The notes: a model not told the origin generated them from the letters alone. DNA of 64,000 bases from Mucilaginibacter sp. (GCF_025359345.1 NZ_JANYGQ010000034.1:62001-126000), one strand, 5' to 3'. Positions 43,311-53,188 are shown, counted from the first letter of the stretch. Numbers and translations: made by a program.

Positions 43311-46211
43311 ATGGCAAATATTAAAATTCCCGCAAGATTCGAGAAAAAACTTAATGAGAACCAATATTTAGAAGGAATAGTTAAATCTACGCTTTCGGCA
43401 TTCGGTGATATTTTAAGAGATAATAAACTTTATTTCTTCGAAGAATACACCGACCATGGAATATCGCATATAGAGAATGTTATGGCCTCGTCCGACAATT
43501 TAATTGTGGATAAGACCTTTGATGAAGTTTTGAATAGTAAGGATATAGGCTTTTACCTGTTATCGGTAATATTGCATGACATTGGTATGCATTTGAACCT
43601 GGATGGATTTAACGTTCTTTTAGGTGGCCAATTTGATAGCGTTATTGTTAATGAAATAGACAAAGTAACATGGAAGGACTCGTGGAATGATTTTTTAAGT
43701 GAAGCGAAAAAATATAGTGGTAAACAATTGAAAAGCGTCTTCGGAGATGAGAACATTGTTATTAGAGATCCTCCTTTAAGCCAACCAGGAAATATAAACA
43801 ACAATGATAAAATTCTTATAGGTGAATTTTTAAGAAAAAATCATGCAAGATTAGCTCACGAAATAGCTCTTAATGGATTTCCTGGCCGGGGGTTTATAAA
43901 GTTTGCCGATAATCTTGATTTGAAAGAAAAATATTTGATTGGCTTAATAGCGAGAAGTCACGGCGTTGATTTAAGAAAGTGCGTCGATAATATAGAACAT
44001 TATTACGGAAAAAATGCGAAACGCTACCCCTTAAGTGTACACGCAGCGTACCTGATGGTAATATTAAGAACCGCTGACTATCTACAAATTGACAGAAATA
44101 GGACGTCGGAAACACTTCTGAAATTAAAAACATTTGCAAGTCCAATTTCGGAATTAGAACATGGAGCCCACCTCTCCGTCGACTCGATCGACGATAAATA
44201 TCAAGAAGATCCTGAAAGAATTTACGTTTATGCTTCTCCCAAAGATAGCAGAATGTACTTAAAGCTAAAAAAACTTTTATCAGACGTACAGTACGAGTTT
44301 GATATCTCTTGGGCGGTACTTGGGGAACTTTATGGAAAAGCGGCTGAAAAACTTGAATTCAAATATCGAAGAATAACTTCAAATCTAAATGAAGAAAGTT
44401 TTATTGAAAGGCAAAACTATGTTGCGGATAGCTTTGCTTTTAAAGCGAACGATGAAATAGTTAAATTATTAATTTCTCCATTGTATGGGAACGATCCAAA
44501 ATACGGTGTAAGAGAGTTGTTGCAAAATGCCGTCGATGCATGCAACGAACGGGATCTAGTTGAAAAGGATAGGTTAAACAACTCCTATGAACCGATAGTT
44601 AAAATTGCTATAGTTAAAGAAATTGATGATTTTTTCTTTTGCATAATAGATAATGGCATCGGGATGAATGTTGACACAATAAAAAATTATTTTTTAAGTG
44701 CGGGTTCTTCATTTAGAAAAAGCGCCGATTGGCAAAAAGATTTCGTTGACGAATTTGGTAAGGTAAAAGTTAGAAGAAGTGGGAGATTTGGTGTTGGGGT
44801 GTTGGCTGCATTTTTAATAGGTAAAGAAATTACTGTTGAAACTAAAAATTATAAAAGCCTAGGTGGCTTTATTTTTACGGCGAATATTAACACAGATCAA
44901 ATTAATATCACCAAAAAGGACGATCTCCCAATAGGTACTACGATTAAAATAAAACTTGATAAAAATATTCTGACGGCGCTTGGCCCTGATGGAACCAAAG
45001 ATAAATATGGCAATCATAACAGTGGTGTTATATGGCATCAATGGTATACGCTATCTCGTCCTAAAATAGAATGCTCTTATCTAGAAGAAAAGATTGAATC
45101 TTACAAGAACTTTAATCCTGATTTATTGGATGAACTTCCCATACAATGGAACGCTATCGACTTTCAAGGATATAATAAAATACTATGGACCAATAGCAGG
45201 AATTTTTGCGCCTGGAAGTTTATCTGCAATGGGATCGTCATTCCTTTTGCGAATGTTTCTGACATTGGTTTAATAAATGATTCTAATTTAAGAATTTCTG
45301 TTTTTGACAACAATGGTTTCTTACCATTATCATTAAGCAGAGACCAATTAACTAACGAATTACCATTTTTAGAAGAACTTAGACGAGACCTATATAAGGA
45401 CTTTATTGCTTATCTGTTAACGTCTAAGGTTAACCAAAATATAACCAACAAATACACGTATTTCAATCAAAAGTTGGGTTATCCGGATCCTTTCACCTAT
45501 AGAAATACCGATTATTTCCACTATGGCAATCAATGCTATAATATGGAAGAGCGAACTAATTATTCTGTATCTAATTTATTAAATACTATATTGATTGGAA
45601 AAACAGGGTTTATTTTGAATTACAATTACTTTATTAAAGAATTAGAGACAGTAAAAATACTTTTTGTACAATTTAGTTCAAGTGATTTTAACGGAAATAT
45701 TGAATTAGATTTAAAGGACCGCTTTATGGAACTCACCAACGCAAATATCAATTCCATATACGATTATGCAGCAGCCCTAGAGCCTAGTTATTTTAATTAT
45801 ATTACTCGGGAATTTGATGATCCTTGCGCTACAGTTTTTATGAAAAATTCTAAATATAACTTTCTTTTTCAAGCGGATAAAAAAAGATTAAGTGTATGGT
45901 TGAAAAACCTTTGCAAGGTTAAATTTGTAAAAAAACAATGGGTGTGTTTAACAATGGGCAATCCCAACGAAAGTATCATCACTGATGGCTTTCTAAACAA
46001 ATATCCTAATTTAAATTTTATAAGAGAACATGAAGTTAAAAGCCTTTATAGGGGAGACTTTATTTTAGATGAATTATTGGAGAAATACATAGGAAAAGAA
46101 GTAATTATTCCGTTTGAATTAGAGAAAAGAGCTGAAAAATATCCTTTAGCCTTCAAGGAGTTAGATAGGTATATGCAGAAATATAGGAAACTTTGGGATC
46201 AGGAAAGATAG
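43311..46211 (+). CDS. HD domain + Hsp90-type (GHKL) ATPase protein, candidate conflict/defence gene
   Basis: 966 residues, no signal peptide or membrane helix. The N-terminal HD phosphohydrolase-like domain has YTDHGISHIENV (H49), HD at 89-90, H183, H217 and D256 in ILRTADYLQIDRNRT. The GHKL ATPase domain has the N-box ELLQNAVDA (402-410), DNGIGM (447-452) and GRFGVGVLAAF (491-501). A long C-terminal part of unknown fold follows. HD coupled to Hsp90-like ATPases has been described as a conflict-system architecture (HD-CE type); recalled, not searched. The gene is clearly more AT-rich than its neighbours, which suggests recent transfer. Confidence 0.8.
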   Translation: MANIKIPARFEKKLNENQYLEGIVKSTLSAFGDILRDNKLYFFEEYTDHGISHIENVMASSDNLIVDKTFDEVLNSKDIGFYLLSVILHDIGMHLNLDGFNVLLGGQFDSVIVNEIDKVTWKDSWNDFLSEAKKYSGKQLKSVFGDENIVIRDPPLSQPGNINNNDKILIGEFLRKNHARLAHEIALNGFPGRGFIKFADNLDLKEKYLIGLIARSHGVDLRKCVDNIEHYYGKNAKRYPLSVHAAYLMVILRTADYLQIDRNRTSETLLKLKTFASPISELEHGAHLSVDSIDDKYQEDPERIYVYASPKDSRMYLKLKKLLSDVQYEFDISWAVLGELYGKAAEKLEFKYRRITSNLNEESFIERQNYVADSFAFKANDEIVKLLISPLYGNDPKYGVRELLQNAVDACNERDLVEKDRLNNSYEPIVKIAIVKEIDDFFFCIIDNGIGMNVDTIKNYFLSAGSSFRKSADWQKDFVDEFGKVKVRRSGRFGVGVLAAFLIGKEITVETKNYKSLGGFIFTANINTDQINITKKDDLPIGTTIKIKLDKNILTALGPDGTKDKYGNHNSGVIWHQWYTLSRPKIECSYLEEKIESYKNFNPDLLDELPIQWNAIDFQGYNKILWTNSRNFCAWKFICNGIVIPFANVSDIGLINDSNLRISVFDNNGFLPLSLSRDQLTNELPFLEELRRDLYKDFIAYLLTSKVNQNITNKYTYFNQKLGYPDPFTYRNTDYFHYGNQCYNMEERTNYSVSNLLNTILIGKTGFILNYNYFIKELETVKILFVQFSSSDFNGNIELDLKDRFMELTNANINSIYDYAAALEPSYFNYITREFDDPCATVFMKNSKYNFLFQADKKRLSVWLKNLCKVKFVKKQWVCLTMGNPNESIITDGFLNKYPNLNFIREHEVKSLYRGDFILDELLEKYIGKEVIIPFELEKRAEKYPLAFKELDRYMQKYRKLWDQER

Positions 46212-46345
46212 GTTCCTTCAATCAAATGTAAGGGGGACGTACAACAATCTTTAAACAAAACAGCATCAATTCCCAAACTCGACTAACGATCATTTAGTAA
46301 CATAAGCCTGATGCTGACCTGTACATGGTTTAGGACATTATCCAT

Positions 46346-46642
46346 CTATGGCTTATTTTTAAATTGGGTTGAAAGATTTTTCCGTATTGCATCTTTTTCC
46401 AAACCCTCCTTGTAACTACTATACAGTCCAGCATCGTTTCCTTCGTAAGTTCCATCAGAATAAACAATCATACTGATTACAATAGTTGGTGTAGTTGCAA
46501 AAGAGGACTCTATGTTTTTACAAATTATGGTTTCTGTGGACTTTGGTGGTATGGATACTTTAAATTTTTGAGTTGTGATTAAATTTTTGTCAGGTTGCCC
46601 CCCGCTCCCGCAAGCTTTTTTTTTCGCTGCCGCAAGACTCAC
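46346..46642 (-). pseudogene. Lipoprotein remnant whose 5' end was replaced by a repeat
   Basis: 98 codons open from GTG 46642. The first six codons (MSLAAA) are the hairpin of a repeat, the next three Lys come from an A-tract, and then ACGSGGQPDKN looks like the first residues of a mature lipoprotein without its signal peptide. The body includes ISMIVYSDGTYEGN. No export signal remains, so the gene is probably non-functional or relocalised. Alternatively it is a genuine short cytoplasmic protein. Confidence 0.5.
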
Positions 46643-46692
46643 GTCTTGTGGCCCGCTGACAGGTAATAAAGCGGAAAGTAACCCAGCAGCTA
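46629..46692. repeat. 64-bp repeat, copy A (GCCGCAAGAC hairpin)
   Basis: Starts with the hairpin GCCGCAAGAC-TCAC-GTCTTGTGGC and ends AACCCAGCAGCTA. It differs from copy B (47655-47718) at only 2 of 64 positions. Both copies are also preceded by a T-tract and a C-rich stretch, so similarity extends to roughly 95 bases. It carries the start codon of the 46346-46642 reading frame. Confidence 0.85.
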
Positions 46693-46809
46693 ATCAATAA
46701 TAATCTTAATAGTATAGATTTTACATTCAAATAGTCCGCTTGCTGGTAAACGTGCTACCTAAACGCGCACGACATGGCTGGGTGGTAGCGGAAAATGGGT
46801 AACAGGAGT

Positions 46810-47541
46810 CTATTTAATTAAATACTGAAAAGTTGTAGATGGATTGCCGGTTCGGTCACTATTAGTTACGATACTGCTTGTTGGAAATCCATCGCTATTA
46901 TAAACATAAGTTGTAATAGCGCCAAGACCCACGTCTTTGGTAACATTGTTTATGAAACTCACCGGAGTTCCCATTAGAAACATCAAACTAAAATTTCTGG
47001 CCCCTATCATTGACAACGGATGTTTTTTATCATCATATTGATAGGTATCCGATTGCTTTAAAACACAACATTGCGCATATCCGGCCAGGTTACCAATTGC
47101 GTCATACGTAAACTGTTGACTTCCCTCAAGCGAAGATGATACTACCTGCTTCTGAGAACTGAGCGTAAAGGAATAGGTGTTAGTTATACCAGGATCGGGG
47201 GTGCTACTATTTACTGTAATAACATTACCAGTGTAAACGTACTTATCGCTTGTTTGCAGAATATCGTTTTCATTGTACGTAACTACGGTAGCCAGATTGT
47301 TATTGTCGTCATATGTGTATTTGTATCGATTACCTACAGAAACCTTTAATTCTGTAACCCGGTTTTTCTCGTCGTAACTATATTGATTAGTAACAGTTAG
47401 CAACCCGTTAGCAGTTACAGAAGTACTTGATTTAAGCAGGTAAACCTTGTTACTGTTTACAGGCTTTGTTGAGCTGCTCTTACTGCAGCCCAAAAGTAAA
47501 ATTGCTGAAAAAAATAAAACTGCAAAAAAATTTTGTTTCAT
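46810..47541 (-). CDS. Lipoprotein with YD/RHS-like repeats
   Basis: 243 residues. Lipobox LLLGC at Cys19. Repeated Y-x-Y-D-x-x-x-N/D units: QYSYDEKNRVTEL, KYTYDDNNNLATV, QFTYDAIGNLAGY, TYQYDDKKHPLSM, TYVYNSDGFPTSS. These are YD-like strands as in RHS proteins and the DUF4595-type lipoproteins of Bacteroidota. The protein is surface- or periplasm-exposed with unknown role. It lies between the two copies of the 64-bp repeat. Confidence 0.8.
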   Translation of the reverse strand: MKQNFFAVLFFSAILLLGCSKSSSTKPVNSNKVYLLKSSTSVTANGLLTVTNQYSYDEKNRVTELKVSVGNRYKYTYDDNNNLATVVTYNENDILQTSDKYVYTGNVITVNSSTPDPGITNTYSFTLSSQKQVVSSSLEGSQQFTYDAIGNLAGYAQCCVLKQSDTYQYDDKKHPLSMIGARNFSLMFLMGTPVSFINNVTKDVGLGAITTYVYNSDGFPTSSIVTNSDRTGNPSTTFQYLIK

Positions 47542-47654
47542 AACACCGGGCGAAATATTCCCAAATTTAACTTTGTGTTAAATGGAGCTGCAAGTTGTTA
47601 AAATTATTTGAATTATCTCCTCCTCCGCTGCCGCAAACATCTCTTTTTTTTGCC

Positions 47655-47718
47655 GCCGCAAGACTCACGTCTTGTGGCCCGCTGACCGGTAATAAAGCGG
47701 CAAGTAACCCAGCAGCTA
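47655..47718. repeat. 64-bp repeat, copy B
   Basis: The same element as 46629-46692, in the same orientation, 20 bases before the 3' end of the metallophosphoesterase gene. The two copies enclose the YD-repeat lipoprotein gene. Confidence 0.85.
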
Positions 47719-47737
47719 CCCCATCGCCCCCGCAAAT

Positions 47738-49237
47738 CTACAAACTCTCTGAAAAATCTATCTTTTTCAACGGCTGCAACTGCCCTGGCGCAGGGATAGC
47801 TGCATCCGGCACCATTACCGGGTATTGGTAATACTCTACGGTGGCCGCAGCTCCCTGTAGCTGTACCAGCGCAAAGCCATGTTCATAAAACTGGTACGTT
47901 TTTGATTTCCAGGTAACGGCGTCCGTATCTACTTTTACAATGGGGCTTAAATACGGATAGGTTGGGTTTGCTACTGTGTTGTATGCATCTTCTCCTCCCC
48001 ATTCTTCGTAGCCGCTATTGCCTACCAGCCGGCCTTTTGCAAGCCCGGTTTGATTGGTATCGTCGGCAAAAATGCCCAGGATATGCTCGTGGCCCCAAAA
48101 CCAGGCTACCACCTTTTTATAGTATTTGGAAAAGGCCGCCTGCAGGTGCGGGTTGATATAAGTTTTGGTTTTACTATCAATAACCGCCGAGGCAGAAAAC
48201 AGCTGGTGGTGCGATAGCAGGATAGTTTTGCCGCCAAAGTTATCCAGCTTATTGGCATGCCATAATACTTCGCTGGGCTGCAGCGCCGGCGGATAGGCGT
48301 TGGTGAGGATGGTGAACACATTGCCCTCAACAGAATTTACACCGGTATCCATGCCTAAAAGCTGCCAGTTGTTTTCGGCTGTCCGCAAACAAAAATAGCT
48401 GGCTTGCTGATTGTAATTACCCAGGTTATTAGTGGCGTTCATGCCGATTACGTGCTTAAAAAAGCCCAGGCCCTCTGATAAATATTCGTGATTACCCGGG
48501 ATGGAAAACACCGGTATCGGCGAAATACCCAGCCTGGTGAAAGCATCACTAAAAACCTGCGTGTAAACTTCACATTCGGCCTCGGTGCCGGAATAATAAA
48601 TGTCGCCCAGGTGGATGATGAAATGGGGCTGAAGCTCTTTGATCAGCGCCATCAGCATAATTGTAGCATCCGGAAGCCCGGTGCCAAAGTCGCCGATTAA
48701 CGCAATCCTGGCATTTTCGGGGATGGTTATCACGCCGAAGGTATTGATATCTTGCCCTGATTTTTGCCAGTCGATATAAGGCGAAGCTGGCTCGAAAGGG
48801 TTGGTGCGGTGGGCCAGCCAGTCTAAAGCCGCCTTTACCCAGTGTACATACGCATAATCGCTTTCCGGGAACTCCGGCGGGTGCGCTGGCACGGAAGCGT
48901 CCCTTTTTTCCAATACCGCCATCACCGCATTAAAATAAAATTGGGAAAGGTAGCCGTTTGTTAAAGCCTCGTGGCTATTGTTGGGGGCCGTTGCTATGGC
49001 GCGGTTGAACTCTTCAAAAGCAACGTCGGGAACGGCCCTGTTCTTCCTGTCGACAAAAATATTGGTGCCCAGCACCATCTTATGCAGCAGCGCCTGCGCG
49101 TGGATTTCCCCGGGGGTGAGGGCTTCTTCGGTGCAGCGGCTCACCTCGGCCCTGGAAACATTGGCCACAACTGATTGCCATAAGGCTAACGCTGCGTTGC
49201 CGGAACGCACAAAAGGAGATATTTTTGATGCTGTCAT
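47738..49237 (-). CDS. Calcineurin-like metallophosphoesterase
   Basis: 499 residues. All five metal-binding blocks are visible: GDFGTG, HLGDIYYSG, PGNHEYL, LLSHHQL and WGHEH. About 170 residues before them are helical and of unknown role, and about 90 after them form a C-terminal extension. No signal peptide, so it is probably cytoplasmic. The substrate is unknown. Single gene with its own -7 box upstream. Confidence 0.88.
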   Translation of the reverse strand: MTASKISPFVRSGNAALALWQSVVANVSRAEVSRCTEEALTPGEIHAQALLHKMVLGTNIFVDRKNRAVPDVAFEEFNRAIATAPNNSHEALTNGYLSQFYFNAVMAVLEKRDASVPAHPPEFPESDYAYVHWVKAALDWLAHRTNPFEPASPYIDWQKSGQDINTFGVITIPENARIALIGDFGTGLPDATIMLMALIKELQPHFIIHLGDIYYSGTEAECEVYTQVFSDAFTRLGISPIPVFSIPGNHEYLSEGLGFFKHVIGMNATNNLGNYNQQASYFCLRTAENNWQLLGMDTGVNSVEGNVFTILTNAYPPALQPSEVLWHANKLDNFGGKTILLSHHQLFSASAVIDSKTKTYINPHLQAAFSKYYKKVVAWFWGHEHILGIFADDTNQTGLAKGRLVGNSGYEEWGGEDAYNTVANPTYPYLSPIVKVDTDAVTWKSKTYQFYEHGFALVQLQGAAATVEYYQYPVMVPDAAIPAPGQLQPLKKIDFSESL

Positions 49238-49281
49238 AAAAATACTGTTTAGTAATGAGCGGTTTTTAAAGAAGTGATAAG

Positions 49282-49289
49282 CAAAAGTA
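49282..49289 (-). promoter_or_regulatory. -7 box candidate for the metallophosphoesterase gene
   Basis: TACTTTTG on the minus strand fits TAnnTTTG, 45 bases before the start. No matching -33 TTG at the proper distance was seen. Confidence 0.4.
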
Positions 49290-49440
49290 TAAGACTAATA
49301 TAGGTTATATTTTGTCGGTTTTGCAGTTGCAACGGTAAATAAGCAGAGTTGCGCGCCACGCTTTTATTTATCTCCCTTATCCCATATTGCCATTTCCCAA
49401 TTTATTTAATATCTTTCATAAAATAAACTATAATATATTA

Positions 49441-49473
49441 TATACTGCATTTAAACCCTAATAATGCAGTATA
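49441..49473. promoter_or_regulatory. Perfect 11-bp inverted repeat upstream of the propeller kinase gene
   Basis: TATACTGCATT (49441-49451) and AATGCAGTATA (49463-49473) are exact inverses around an 11-base spacer, 85 bases before the kinase start. A-T-rich palindromic words (TAATATATTA) surround it. The 49238-49558 gap has no gene. It could be an operator or a transcript hairpin. Confidence 0.45.
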
Positions 49474-49558
49474 AATAAGGCATACATCGCTAAAAGTTTA
49501 TTTGTGCGCATCCGGCAATAATAATATCTATAATATATTTTCCTGTTAACCAATTTAA

Positions 49559-52500
49559 ATGAAAACATTTTCACTGTTAATTGTGCTGCTATTTTTCGGG
49601 GCGATATCATTCGCCCAATCGCAAAAGATCGGTTTCGAGCATTTGAATATGCGCAACGGCCTGCCATCGGAGGCTGTAGGGGACATATTACAGGATGATA
49701 AGGGATACATTTGGTTAAGCACACAAAATGGACTGACCCGTTTCGATGGCTTTCGCGCAAAAATATACCAGTTAAATACAACCAGCGACAAAAACTCGTT
49801 CGACAACGTACCCAGCGCAATGTTCCTGGATGGCAAAAAACGGCTTGTTACAGGCACTTATGGCGGAAACATTTTCCGGTATGATGCAAAGCTGGATTCG
49901 ATGGTACTTGTTAGAATAGGAAAGAACCAAAGTGCAAAGGGAGTATACGCCCCCCTAACCTTTAGCGACAAATACGCTAACCTGTGGATATATTATGTTG
50001 AAAATGGGGGCATACTTGCGGCAGAACGATATGATCCTTTGACCGGCAAGACCAGGAAATTTTATCCGAAACAGGACAAAAATCATTTGTTACCAACAGG
50101 GCTTCAATGTTTCTACCGATTGCCTGGAGGTGACTTTATACTGGGTACAAAAAACGGGTTGTACACTTACGACTATCGTGAAAACAGGTTTGCCGGGCAC
50201 CTGGTCCAAAAAGACTCCCTTAAACAGTTAGTTGTGCAGCAGGTGTTCCGTGAGCAGCAGGGCGACATGGTGACGTGGTTTTTAGCAAAAACCAAGAAAG
50301 ACACAACAGTTACCCTTTACGGGTATAATATGCAAACCGGGGCCTTAAAACCCTATGCTACTTTGCCTGGCGCAGTAGTGAACGGCAGTTTACCGGTACC
50401 CCTGGATAAAAAAGGACGGCTTGTACTAATGACTGATAAAGGGCTGTTTTTATACGACAAAACATCCCACCAAAAAACAGACTACCCCTATCCGGCTAAT
50501 GATGCGCTTGTAAAGGACCAGGGAATAAGAGATTTAACTGTTGACAGCGATAATGTTTTTTGGATTGCTACCAGTGCCGGACTACTTAGCCTTGACCCGG
50601 CTACCGGTTTGTACCACCGCTACACGGCCAACCAAAGCGACCCCTATGCACTGGGCCATAAACATGTTTTAAAGGTTTTTATAGACAGGGCCGGGGTAAA
50701 GTGGGTGGGCATGGATGAATACGGTGTGGACAGGATTGAGACGCTGCACGTGGCCTTTTCGGGCATGAAGAACAATCCGGACCAGCCAAACAGCTACCCC
50801 GAAAATACTACAGACATAGCAGCTAAGGCGGGCGGCGGATATTGGATAGCCAGCCAGGGCGGCCTTTTTGAATGGGATGGCATCAAAAACCATTTTACAA
50901 AGATTACGCCACCCGGCAAAAACAAAGATGCAAGTATTAGCAACACAATTGTTTTGGCAGACGGAACACTTTGCTACATAGACGAAAAGGGATGGAATAT
51001 GTACTCCCCAAACGGCAAAATTAAAACTATTGCTATCCCCTGTAACGCGGGCACGAGAGCGATTTATAAAGACCGGCAATCGAACATATGGATGATAACC
51101 GACAAAGGAAATTTTTATCGTTTTGATATTATCACCACTAAGTTTGAACAGTACGCGTATGTAAGCCTGTCGGGGAAAAAAATAAAGCCTGACAGCCTTT
51201 CGTTTATCAATTCTTCGGAGATTTACCAGGATGGGGCAGGCACGGTATGGCTGTCTAATTCAAAATTTGGCCTGGGTGCGGTTAACGTGGCTAAAAGGCA
51301 GGTGCTTGTTTCGCCGGCACTGCAGGGCCGGGTGTTTAGCGACGTTAACAAAATGTATGAGGATAAGGCCGGAAATTTTTGGCTGGGAACGCTCGACAAC
51401 GGTTTTTGGCTTTTTGACAGACGCTTGCAAAAGCTGGTAAAACAAATAAAAGACGAACAGGGCATACTGGAGAATCAAATAAGGTCTGTTGCAGAAGACA
51501 GAAGCGGCAACTTATGGATAGGCAGCCAAAGGGGCCTTATCAAATTCAATTACAAAACCGGCCGGTTAAAGGGTTATACCGTTGCGGATAATATCCCGCT
51601 GGAAGTGCCGGTAAAGCTGGCCACTGAGCCCGGCGGCAGGTTTATCTTTTTGATGTTCAACAGCCTGCTTACCTTCAACCCCGACGATATTAAGATCAAC
51701 ACCGTGCCACCGCTGGTACAGATTGAAAGTGTAGTTTACAGTAACCCTAAAAAGGAAAAAAGCGAACACCTGGTAAATGCATTTGCGGCTGATACTGCCA
51801 CACTTGCCTACAACAATAACCAGGTTACTTTTAACTACGTGGCGCTGCATTTTGTAAACCCGGCGAAAAATAAGTACGCCTACCGGCTTGACGGCTTCGA
51901 TAACAACTGGATTGAGGCCCGGACGCAGCGCTGGGTAACTTACAATAACCTCGGGCCCGGCACCTATACCTTCCGGGTAAAAGCAGCCAACAGCGACGGC
52001 GTGTGGAACAATACCGGGGCCAGCTATACCATAATAATTGAAACAGCCTGGTGGCTGCGTTGGTGGGCATGGCTGGGTTACGCGATTATTACAGCAGCGG
52101 CAATATCAGGGTTTATCGCATACAGATCGCGGAGGCTGATAGCCGTAAACAAAATATTGGAGCAAAGGATAGCTAAACGTACCGGGCAGCTTAGCGAAGC
52201 CAACGAAGAGCTGCAGGCAAAGCAGGAAGAAATTACTTCGCAACGGGACCAATTGGTGGAAACGGTAAGCAAGTTGCAGAGCACGCAAACACAGCTCATC
52301 CAATCGGAGAAAATGGCCTCGCTGGGCGAGCTTACGGCCGGCATAGCGCACGAGATACAGAACCCGCTGAACTTTGTGAATAATTTTTCGGAAGTAAGCA
52401 TTGAGCTTTTGGAAGAGATGGAAGCCGACCTGAAAAACGGCGAACAGGAAGATGCCATCAGCATAGCGGCCGACATCAGGCAGAACCTGGAGAAAATAGG

Positions 52501-53074
52501 CCACCACGGCAAACGCGCCGATGCCATTGTGAAAAACATGCTGCAGCACTCTCGCAACAACAGCGGCGAACGAAGACCTACAAATATAAATGCGCTCGCA
52601 AACGAATACTTGCGCCTGGCCTATCACGGCCTCCGCGCCAAAGACAAAACATTTAATGCCGACCTTGTAACCAATTTTGCACCCGATCTGCCCGAAATAA
52701 ATATCATAGGTCAGGATATTGGCCGTGTTTTGCTGAACTTATATAACAATGCATTTTATGCTGTACAACAAAAGCAGCTAACAGCCGGCCCGGGTTACAA
52801 GCCAAAAGTTGAGATAATTACGGTCCTCCAACCCCCTAATGGCAGAGCAGAAGCAGTAACTATAACAGTACGCGACAACGGTAACGGCATACCCGATGCC
52901 ATTAAAAACAAAATAATGCAGCCGTTTTTTACCACCAAGCCAACAGGCGACGGCACGGGGCTGGGCCTGTCGTTAAGTTATGATATAGTGGTGAAGGGCC
53001 ATGGGGGGAATATCGAGGTAATTAGTACAGCGGGTGAAGGAGCGGCGCTTGTGGTGACGTTGCCGATTGGATGA
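49559..53074 (+). CDS. Two-component propeller sensor histidine kinase
   Basis: 1171 residues. Signal peptide (ends SFAQSQ); periplasmic two-component-type beta-propeller repeats (about 25-730) with units such as GLPSEAVGDILQDDKGYIWLSTQNGL; a Y_Y_Y domain (about 735-825). One membrane helix (about 835-858) and a coiled coil follow, then the kinase core with H931 in AGIAHEIQNPLNF and a complete ATPase end (DNGNGIP, GTGLGLSLSYDI). Unlike hybrid members it has no receiver or AraC domain, so its regulator is elsewhere. Propeller sensors often detect glycans. Confidence 0.92.
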   Translation: MKTFSLLIVLLFFGAISFAQSQKIGFEHLNMRNGLPSEAVGDILQDDKGYIWLSTQNGLTRFDGFRAKIYQLNTTSDKNSFDNVPSAMFLDGKKRLVTGTYGGNIFRYDAKLDSMVLVRIGKNQSAKGVYAPLTFSDKYANLWIYYVENGGILAAERYDPLTGKTRKFYPKQDKNHLLPTGLQCFYRLPGGDFILGTKNGLYTYDYRENRFAGHLVQKDSLKQLVVQQVFREQQGDMVTWFLAKTKKDTTVTLYGYNMQTGALKPYATLPGAVVNGSLPVPLDKKGRLVLMTDKGLFLYDKTSHQKTDYPYPANDALVKDQGIRDLTVDSDNVFWIATSAGLLSLDPATGLYHRYTANQSDPYALGHKHVLKVFIDRAGVKWVGMDEYGVDRIETLHVAFSGMKNNPDQPNSYPENTTDIAAKAGGGYWIASQGGLFEWDGIKNHFTKITPPGKNKDASISNTIVLADGTLCYIDEKGWNMYSPNGKIKTIAIPCNAGTRAIYKDRQSNIWMITDKGNFYRFDIITTKFEQYAYVSLSGKKIKPDSLSFINSSEIYQDGAGTVWLSNSKFGLGAVNVAKRQVLVSPALQGRVFSDVNKMYEDKAGNFWLGTLDNGFWLFDRRLQKLVKQIKDEQGILENQIRSVAEDRSGNLWIGSQRGLIKFNYKTGRLKGYTVADNIPLEVPVKLATEPGGRFIFLMFNSLLTFNPDDIKINTVPPLVQIESVVYSNPKKEKSEHLVNAFAADTATLAYNNNQVTFNYVALHFVNPAKNKYAYRLDGFDNNWIEARTQRWVTYNNLGPGTYTFRVKAANSDGVWNNTGASYTIIIETAWWLRWWAWLGYAIITAAAISGFIAYRSRRLIAVNKILEQRIAKRTGQLSEANEELQAKQEEITSQRDQLVETVSKLQSTQTQLIQSEKMASLGELTAGIAHEIQNPLNFVNNFSEVSIELLEEMEADLKNGEQEDAISIAADIRQNLEKIGHHGKRADAIVKNMLQHSRNNSGERRPTNINALANEYLRLAYHGLRAKDKTFNADLVTNFAPDLPEINIIGQDIGRVLLNLYNNAFYAVQQKQLTAGPGYKPKVEIITVLQPPNGRAEAVTITVRDNGNGIPDAIKNKIMQPFFTTKPTGDGTGLGLSLSYDIVVKGHGGNIEVISTAGEGAALVVTLPIG

Positions 53075-53123
53075 TTTATATTCAGATTATCAGCTACTTG
53101 TATATTGTTTAAAATGCAATTAT

Positions 53124-53188
53124 CTGATAATGAGCATATTTTATAGCGTTCCGGGTGTTCCACGTGGGAAAATGGAACGCGTTGGCGG
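53124..53188. repeat. 65-bp direct repeat with hairpin, copy A
   Basis: From CTGATAATGAGCAT to CGTTGGCGG. GCGTTCC and GGAACGC form the stem around TTCCACGTGGGAA. It matches copy B at 59 of 65 positions, and all six differences are transitions. Confidence 0.85.
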
